Below are positions 21,927 to 25,875 of a stretch of 25,875 bases of DNA, piece after piece. This stretch comes from JALOBO01 sp023228225 (lineage in GTDB: Bacteria > Bacillota > Clostridia > Christensenellales > UBA1242). The stretch's first letter is position 1, and every line of letters begins with the position of its first letter. The position numbers were made by a program, and so were the translations under genes. The stretch covers positions 1 to 25,875 of the forward strand of contig JBAYMN010000016.1 in NCBI GenBank assembly GCA_041663585.1, given 5' to 3'. Under the pieces are notes generated by a model. It was not told where the DNA came from. It searched no databases and saw nothing but the letters and a program-made list of their open reading frames with translations.

Positions 21927-22508
21927 ATGTGTATGTCAAATGATTGTTGTTGTCCAGTCTTTATTCCGGGACCAAGAGGACCACAAGGACCAATTGGTCC
22001 AACTGGTGCAACAGGTCCACAAGGACCAACTGGTGCAACAGGTCCACAAGGACCGACTGGTGCAACAGGTCCACAAGGACCGACTGGTGCAACAGGTCCG
22101 CAGGGTCCTGCTGGTCCGGCGTTTAACACTTATGGAAGTTTTTACAATCCTTTGGAACAAATAATAACTACTGGCATACCAGTTGCACTTACAACCACAA
22201 TAACCGCAAGCAATTTAGCACTGGCAGGTAGTAGTATAGTAATTCCAACAACAGGAACTTATCTTATTGGTTATGGTGTTAATACCGTTCCTAATGCGGC
22301 CGCTGGCAATAATATTTTTATTGCAGTAAATGGCGTAGGTGTAGTTGGAACAGAAAGAGCATTAAGTGTAGCAGCGGGCACATCTTCTAGTACAATAGTT
22401 TCTTTAACTGCCGGTAACATTATTACTTTAATGCCAACGGCGGCAGGAGCAACAATTTCTGCTATTGGAGCGCCAACCGCTATCTTAAATATAACGCAAA
22501 TAGCATAG
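21927..22508 (+). CDS. Collagen-like BclA-type protein with jelly-roll C-terminus
   Basis: A 193-residue protein. The short head has C2 and a C7-C8-C9 run (M-C-M-S-N-D-C-C-C-P). Residues 15-65 are 17 uninterrupted Gly-X-Y triplets, mostly GPQ-GPT-GAT, which should form a collagen triple helix. Residues ~66-193 form a BclA-like C-terminal trimerisation domain: V-I-P-T-T-G-T-Y-L-I-G-Y-G-V, S-L-T-A-G-N-I-I-T-L and the closing A-I-L-N-I-T-Q-I. Such proteins are hair-like filaments of exosporium or spore surface. AAAAGGAG is 8 bases before ATG 21927. A possible promoter is TTGATA (21776-21781) with TAATAT (21800-21805), spacer 18. Thr in the Y position is a likely glycosylation site. Confidence 0.88.
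   Translation: MCMSNDCCCPVFIPGPRGPQGPIGPTGATGPQGPTGATGPQGPTGATGPQGPTGATGPQGPAGPAFNTYGSFYNPLEQIITTGIPVALTTTITASNLALAGSSIVIPTTGTYLIGYGVNTVPNAAAGNNIFIAVNGVGVVGTERALSVAAGTSSSTIVSLTAGNIITLMPTAAGATISAIGAPTAILNITQIA
22014..22094 (+). repeat. 27-bp tandem repeat coding GPQGPTGAT, three exact-length copies
   Basis: Three adjacent 27-base units differ by single bases (CCA or CCG) and are flanked by partial units. It is coding and in frame, so copy number can change by slippage without breaking the gene. Confidence 0.85.
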
Positions 22509-22520
22509 ATAATTAGAAAT

Positions 22521-22551
22521 AAATCCACGAATAAAATCGTGGCTTTATTTT
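22521..22551. terminator. Bidirectional intrinsic terminator
   Basis: CCACGA (22525-22530) pairs with TCGTGG (22537-22542), extended by flanking AAA/TTT. TTTATTTTTT follows on the plus strand. It lies between convergent genes. Confidence 0.75.
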
Positions 22552-23034
22552 TTATTTACCGATTACAATATAGTATATAAAAATTGCAATTATTATTTCT
22601 ACAAAGAGAATAATGCTCGTTTTAACTATTCTTCCAGTCTTACCACTATAATTTTTTTTAAAAATATAAATTAATAACGCCGATAAAGAAAATGCGATGC
22701 TTGTGATTATTACATATGGCTGATATGGGGAAATTGATTCTATTATATTTAGTATAATTTCTCCCTTTTGAAACCATGGTTTAATTTTTACAATTAAAGT
22801 AAAAAGTGTTACAAGAAGCAATACAATTAAAAGTAAATAATATAATGCTATTCCAATAAAAGAAAAAAGTGTGAATAAAGCAAAACCAAGCCCCAATGTG
22901 GACAAAATAAAAAATATATCTGCTAGTTTTATAACGCCAGCATCTTTCGGAATAGTTTTTTTAGACCCATTATCTACTGTTACAATAGGTTCGCTTGTTT
23001 GCTTTGGTAACTCCACATCATCATTTTTTTTCAT
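22552..23034 (-). CDS. Hypothetical four-helix membrane protein, 160 aa
   Basis: I do not recognise a family. The first ~37 residues are polar, with acidic and Lys-rich segments. Four membrane helices follow at about 39-60, 63-84, 106-126 and 137-158, with short loops and positive charges (K-I-K-P-W, K-K-N-Y-S-G-K-T-G-R). AGAGG is about 7 bases before ATG 23034. The stop falls in the T-rich flank of the bidirectional terminator shared with the collagen-like gene. Confidence 0.65.
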   Translation of the reverse strand: MKKNDDVELPKQTSEPIVTVDNGSKKTIPKDAGVIKLADIFFILSTLGLGFALFTLFSFIGIALYYLLLIVLLLVTLFTLIVKIKPWFQKGEIILNIIESISPYQPYVIITSIAFSLSALLIYIFKKNYSGKTGRIVKTSIILFVEIIIAIFIYYIVIGK

Positions 23035-23136
23035 AACTTTTCCTCTTGTAAAGTTTATTCTTAAATATATTATCTGTCAAATTGTTAAACTTATTTATAG
23101 TAAAATTTATTTAACTATACAAAAAATGTTACAAAT

Positions 23137-23171
23137 ATAAAAAGCCCACTTTGAGTATACTAGTGTGGGCT
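23137..23171 (-). terminator. Intrinsic terminator of the lipoprotein gene
   Basis: On the minus strand AGCCCAC (23171-23165) pairs with GTGGGCT (23149-23143), with a 15-base loop, followed by TTTTATATTTG. Confidence 0.75.
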
Positions 23172-23226
23172 GTGTTTTATTGTTCTCTGTCATTAGACTT
23201 ATCTTTGAGGCATTACCAAAATTTAA

Positions 23227-23844
23227 TTAAGCACTTGGTAAGTTATATGTTGGAACCCCACTAAAACAATTTGTCGTGGTGAAAGATTGAACTTCATATT
23301 TTAAAACATAACTATGATTTGGTTCTGTATAAAAAGCCCATTCAATTTGATATTGATCTTGTGAAATATTATATATTATACCGTTAACATTAAATGTGTA
23401 ACATAATGTTCCATTTACAGTACTATCAGGTTGCTTTTGAGATTCTGTAAAAACAAAGTTAGGATATATTGAACAATATGTGTTTAAATATTCCCAACAA
23501 CCGGCAAAAACTGGATAATTATAAATGTACCACCCATTTGAATCACTGTAATCATAAGTTATGAAATCAGTTCCAGATTTAATACCTACATATTGATATG
23601 TTGTTGAATCTATGTTTTCAAAATTTTCTGTATATTCCTGATATTTATAATAGTAGACACCATTTGAAACGGCAAAAATATGTTCGCTAAAATCCGTGTC
23701 GGTATTTACTCTTACAATAATTCTAAAATTTTCCGGGTATGTAGTTGTAAAAGTCATAGGGGCAGATACTTCACGGATACAACCACCTAACAAAGAAATA
23801 AACAGAAATAAAATAATAAAAATTAAACTAAAATATTTTTTCAT
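23227..23844 (-). CDS. Predicted lipoprotein, 205 aa
   Basis: It has an N-terminal lipoprotein signal: K-K-Y, a hydrophobic core, and the lipobox S-L-L-G-G-C with the lipidated Cys at position 22. The mature part is about 184 residues, rich in Tyr, Thr and Asn with many aromatic residues and alternating strands, so probably a beta-sandwich. It carries further Cys (C-W-E-Y, Y-C-S-I, L-C-Y, C-F-S-G) that could pair as disulfides. No named domain is recognised. AAAGGTG precedes ATG 23844, and a good extended -10 promoter lies upstream. It is a monocistronic unit with its own terminator. Confidence 0.75.
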   Translation of the reverse strand: MKKYFSLIFIILFLFISLLGGCIREVSAPMTFTTTYPENFRIIVRVNTDTDFSEHIFAVSNGVYYYKYQEYTENFENIDSTTYQYVGIKSGTDFITYDYSDSNGWYIYNYPVFAGCWEYLNTYCSIYPNFVFTESQKQPDSTVNGTLCYTFNVNGIIYNISQDQYQIEWAFYTEPNHSYVLKYEVQSFTTTNCFSGVPTYNLPSA

Positions 23845-23867
23845 AATTCACCTTTTCTATTAATATT

Positions 23868-23896
23868 ATATTAGCATATTTTTGATATTTGTTCAA
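23868..23896 (-). promoter_or_regulatory. Promoter of the lipoprotein gene
   Basis: On the minus strand TTGAAC (23896-23891) and TAATAT (23873-23868) have a 17-base spacer and a TG one base before the -10. Confidence 0.65.
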
Positions 23897-23972
23897 GAAA
23901 AAGATATTACTTTATCATTCAAGTTTATAAAACTTAAGTAAAATTTGCTACAATTATTAAATAATGCGATAA

Positions 23973-24154
23973 ATATTTAGACAAACCTACTTAAACATTA
24001 TGTTTGAACAAAATGTAACCCAAAAACAACACAAATGTTACTTGGGCATAAAGAAGTAAGTACCACAATCCGCAATTACAATTCAGTAGATAAAACATAC
24101 TTCGATAAAACAGCAGATATAATTAATAAAAGTTTTAATGTAAATAAATTTTAA
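23973..24154 (+). pseudogene. Relic of a tyrosine recombinase/integrase C-terminus (frameshifted)
   Basis: One frame (from 23973) reads I-F-R-Q-T-Y-L-N-I-M-F-E-Q-N-V-T, which aligns with the integrase box R-H-T-x-A-x-x-x-F-E; the catalytic His is Gln here. After a frameshift near 24040, another frame reads LGHKEVSTTIRNYNSV and runs to a natural stop at 24152-24154. That matches the LGH...T...Y(T/S)HV box, with the nucleophilic Tyr still present (N-Y-N). An in-frame TAA precedes the relic, and the N-terminal ~300 residues are absent. It is therefore the tail of a lost mobile-element integrase. The family match is from known motifs; which element it came from is unknown. Confidence 0.8.
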
Positions 24155-24224
24155 TAATATAAATAAAAAATATTTAAAATATGTTTGTATTCTAAATATT
24201 TTTTTTAATTTACATAATATTTGT

Positions 24225-24269
24225 TGACATATGTCTAAAACCATTATAATATGTTATTGACAAATGTCA
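24225..24269. promoter_or_regulatory. Promoter region with two matched palindromes upstream of DUF5320-DUF134
   Basis: TGACATATGTCT (24225-24236) and TGACAAATGTCA (24258-24269) share TGACA-N2-TGTC. Their centres are 33 bases apart, about three helical turns. Between them lies TATAAT (24245-24250). The first palindrome overlaps TTGACA (24224-24229), a -35 with 15 bases to TATAAT or 17 to TAATAT (24247-24252). The second covers the likely transcription start. Confidence 0.6.
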
Positions 24270-24295
24270 TAAACTAAATAAAGGAGGATACTATT

Positions 24296-24493
24296 ATGCC
24301 AAGAAGAAATGGAACTGGACCTATGGGAACAGGATCAAGAACTGGAAGAGGTTTGGGTAATTGTTTTAATTCTAATATTTACAACAACACTCCCACTGCT
24401 AAAAATTGTTCAAATAAAGAAAATTTATTAGAAGAAAAAAGAATACTAGAAGAAAGATTAAAAAACATAAATGAAAAATTAAGTAACAACTAA
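24296..24493 (+). CDS. DUF5320-type small protein
   Basis: A 65-residue protein. The head P-R-R-N-G-T-G-P-M-G-T-G-S-R-T-G-R-G-L-G is the signature of the DUF5320 family (usually M-P-x-x-D/N-G-T-G-P-x-G-x-G-P-x-T-G-R-G-x-G), followed by a Cys and a short C-terminal coiled coil (~42-65). These proteins commonly sit beside DUF134 regulators and NifX/Mrp-type iron-sulfur genes in clostridia and archaea. Function is unknown. AAAGGAGGA is well placed before ATG 24296. DUF134 follows after 18 bases. Confidence 0.82.
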   Translation: MPRRNGTGPMGTGSRTGRGLGNCFNSNIYNNTPTAKNCSNKENLLEEKRILEERLKNINEKLSNN

Positions 24494-24511
24494 TGACTAA
24501 GGAGAAAACTT

Positions 24512-24868
24512 ATGCCAAGACCAATGAAATGGAGAAATGTATGTTCCCTTCCTAAAATTAATCAATTTGGCCCATTATCAAGCAATATAGACGAAAATAG
24601 TTTCATAGTTATGGCTGTTGAAGAATATGAAACTATTCGTCTTATTGATTTGGAAGATTTTAAACAAGAAGATTGCGCTGAGCAAATGAATGTCGCAAGA
24701 ACATCAGTGCAAAGCATTTATAGTTCTGCTAGGAAAAAACTTGCAGATAGTTTAGTTAATGGTAAAAACTTGATTATTGAAGGTGGAAAATATATTCTTT
24801 GTAATAAAGGAATTAATTTTAGGAATAGAGAAATGTGTCAAAGATGTAGACGAGGAAACAATTTTTAA
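24512..24868 (+). CDS. DUF134/UPF0251 helix-turn-helix protein
   Basis: A 118-residue putative DNA-binding protein of the DUF134 family. The head M-P-R-P-M-K-W-R-N-V is followed by V-E-E-Y-E-T-I-R-L-I-D (~36-46). A sigma-70 region 4-like helix-turn-helix follows (Q-E-D-C-A-E-Q-M-N-V-A-R-T-S-V-Q-S-I-Y, ~52-70), then L-V-N-G-K-N-L-I-I-E-G-G-K-Y. Near the C-terminus Cys 97, 109 and 112 could bind metal. It is probably the regulator acting on the two palindromes upstream (inferred). AAGGAG lies 9 bases before ATG 24512. Confidence 0.88.
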   Translation: MPRPMKWRNVCSLPKINQFGPLSSNIDENSFIVMAVEEYETIRLIDLEDFKQEDCAEQMNVARTSVQSIYSSARKKLADSLVNGKNLIIEGGKYILCNKGINFRNREMCQRCRRGNNF

Positions 24869-24881
24869 AAAGAGATGGAAT

Positions 24882-24986
24882 ATGAAAATAGCAATATCGG
24901 TTGGTGAAAATAATAAAAATACAAGTGTATGTGTTTCTTTTGGAAGAGCACCATACTTTTTTATTTATGATATAGAAAAGAATTAA
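24882..24986 (+). pseudogene. Truncated NifX/dinitrogenase iron-molybdenum cofactor-type protein (34 aa)
   Basis: M-K-I-A-I-S-V-G-E-N-N then S-V-C-V-S-F-G-R-A-P-Y-F-F-I-Y-D-I-E matches the first third of the NifX/NifB-C family (PF02579; usual M-K-I-A-V, then H-F-G-R-A-P-Y-F). Full-length members are about 110-120 residues; this one stops at 24986 and no continuation is recognised in the next 90 bases. The usual His before F-G-R is Ser. It starts 13 bases after the DUF134 stop with an AGAGATGGA site, so it was once the third gene of the operon. Confidence 0.72.
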
Positions 24987-25024
24987 AACATATTTTTTCT
25001 GTTTTTTAAGTTTAAATATTGATA

Positions 25025-25053
25025 TTGACAATTTTAGTAAATAATGTTACATA
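25025..25053 (+). promoter_or_regulatory. Candidate promoter of the 266-aa coiled-coil gene
   Basis: TTGACA (25025-25030) and TACATA (25048-25053) have a 17-base spacer. The -10 is weak. The start codon is 20 bases further. Confidence 0.4.
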
Positions 25054-25073
25054 TAAAAAAAAGAGGTGTTAAT

Positions 25074-25874
25074 ATGAAAAAAATTGATATTGATAAATTA
25101 AATGATATGACGAGTTTGGAAAACTTTTTTTGTAAACCTCCTATTATGCATGATATATTTTCAGGACAAATGGATTCCAACATAAAATTACTTAACAAAT
25201 TTAAGGATTATTTTATAAAACAATTAAATGAAATAGAATATAATACCGTCTCAAATTATATTAAATCAAACACCCTAAAAGATATGTCTTTTGAGTATAA
25301 TTATATTGCTAATATTGAAAAATTAGAGACTCAATATTTTAATTCTGACTTAAGACCAGATTGTATTGTGATGATCAAAGATGTTAATTGTGAAGAATAT
25401 TACACTCCAGTTATTAACTCTATAGATAAGCATAATAATAAATTAAATGAGTATGCCACAAGTAGAGAAGCAATAATTAATGAATGTAAAAATTGGCTCG
25501 CCGAAAATGAAAAAATTATTAAAAAAGCAGAGCAAAAAATAAATAAATATGATAAGACCGCGGCAAAAAGCACTCGCGCGTATGACAGATTAACTAATAA
25601 ACTTATAAATGCTCACAATACTAGTTTATATGACACTATAAAGAATGTTTTTGTTATGAAAACAACTAGGGAACTAGGAAATATGATGATTTCTCATTTA
25701 GAAGATACCGTTGATTATTTTAAAAAATTTAAAACGTATTTAATAAATAAAGTTAATACCGCAAAGAAAAATTTAGAAACAAAATCAGAGCAAGAAAAGA
25801 TTGCGGAATTACAAGAAATTAAGAAGTGTGGCGAGTTAAATAGTTACGAAAGAATGCAACTAGAAGGGCTATAA
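25074..25874 (+). CDS. Hypothetical charged coiled-coil protein, 266 aa
   Basis: I do not recognise this protein. It is soluble and mostly helical, very rich in Lys, Asn, Glu and Ile, with a long predicted coiled coil at ~105-180 (charged residues around K-N-W-L-A-E-N-E-K-I-I-K-K-A-E-Q-K) and another at ~205-255. No catalytic motif, signal peptide or membrane segment is seen. The ATG at 25074 is preferred since AGAGGTG lies about 5 bases before it; the ATG at 25044 lies upstream of that site. It ends at 25872-25874, one base before the window edge, so a next gene may be tightly linked. Its place beside an integrase relic suggests accessory origin. Confidence 0.65.
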   Translation: MKKIDIDKLNDMTSLENFFCKPPIMHDIFSGQMDSNIKLLNKFKDYFIKQLNEIEYNTVSNYIKSNTLKDMSFEYNYIANIEKLETQYFNSDLRPDCIVMIKDVNCEEYYTPVINSIDKHNNKLNEYATSREAIINECKNWLAENEKIIKKAEQKINKYDKTAAKSTRAYDRLTNKLINAHNTSLYDTIKNVFVMKTTRELGNMMISHLEDTVDYFKKFKTYLINKVNTAKKNLETKSEQEKIAELQEIKKCGELNSYERMQLEGL

Positions 25875-25875
25875 A

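Larger units (their letters stand above)
23845..24295. other. 451-base gap without an intact gene
   Basis: This holds, in order, the lipoprotein promoter (minus), a decayed integrase C-terminus (23973-24154), an AT-rich stretch with no signal seen (24155-24220), and the promoter/operator region of the DUF5320-DUF134 pair. Confidence 0.7.

Noticed and set aside
22014..22094. Short tandem repeats as a CRISPR array
   Set aside because: Units are contiguous with no spacers and code in frame for GPQGPTGAT.
21899..22164. Several alternative frames across the collagen repeat
   Set aside because: The 27-base repeat is free of stops in several frames, giving low-complexity peptides; only the Gly-X-Y frame has a ribosome site and a folded C-terminal domain.

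Overview
The window is an AT-rich stretch of a low-GC Gram-positive chromosome, most likely an anaerobic, spore-forming member of the Clostridia. The grounds are AGGAGG-type ribosome sites before most genes, the blocks mrnC-rlmB-sigH and dnaX-ybaB-recR in Firmicutes-like order, a sporulation sigma factor (SigH), a germination-type amidase (CwlD), and BclA-like collagen/jelly-roll proteins. I cannot name the genus from sequence alone. No tRNA, rRNA, CRISPR array or intact transposon is visible.

Layout. 1-2554: the 3' end of a large repeat-bearing secreted or surface protein, followed by a DUF975-like membrane protein. 2589-4411 (minus): a membrane Zn-metalloprotease of the YugP type and an unrecognised 329-aa protein. 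4523-8076: a Myb/SANT-like coiled-coil regulator, cwlD, then the compact unit mrnC-rlmB-sigH. 8125-10812: dnaX-ybaB-recR with one-base gaps or overlaps. 10940-12969: an orphan 187-aa gene, a TM2-domain gene divergent from a small XRE repressor with twin operators, and an HD-GYP protein.

13224-15955 is a metal/metalloid block: a ZIP transporter divergent from an operon of an ArsR-type repressor, an ArsP-type permease and a small thioredoxin-like protein, with palindromes in the shared control region. 16028-18794 holds a PH-domain membrane protein, a phage-type conserved small protein, an AlkD-like DNA alkylation repair protein and a short-chain dehydrogenase.

18850-23844 is more accessory. 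It holds a hypothetical protein, two related jelly-roll proteins (one with a Cys/Pro-rich head), a DUF2179 membrane protein, a collagen-like BclA-type protein, a four-helix membrane protein and a lipoprotein. The two jelly-roll units facing each other around the DUF2179 gene share the same 10-bp inverted repeat in their leaders, so they may be co-regulated spore-surface genes. 23845-25874 looks like a scar of gene gain and loss: a frameshifted relic of a tyrosine-recombinase C-terminus, then a DUF5320-DUF134 pair under two matched palindromes, a NifX-like gene cut to 34 codons, and a charged coiled-coil protein of unknown function.

Most start sites offered by the longest reading frames were moved downstream where a ribosome site clearly selects an internal ATG; these cases are stated in each entry.
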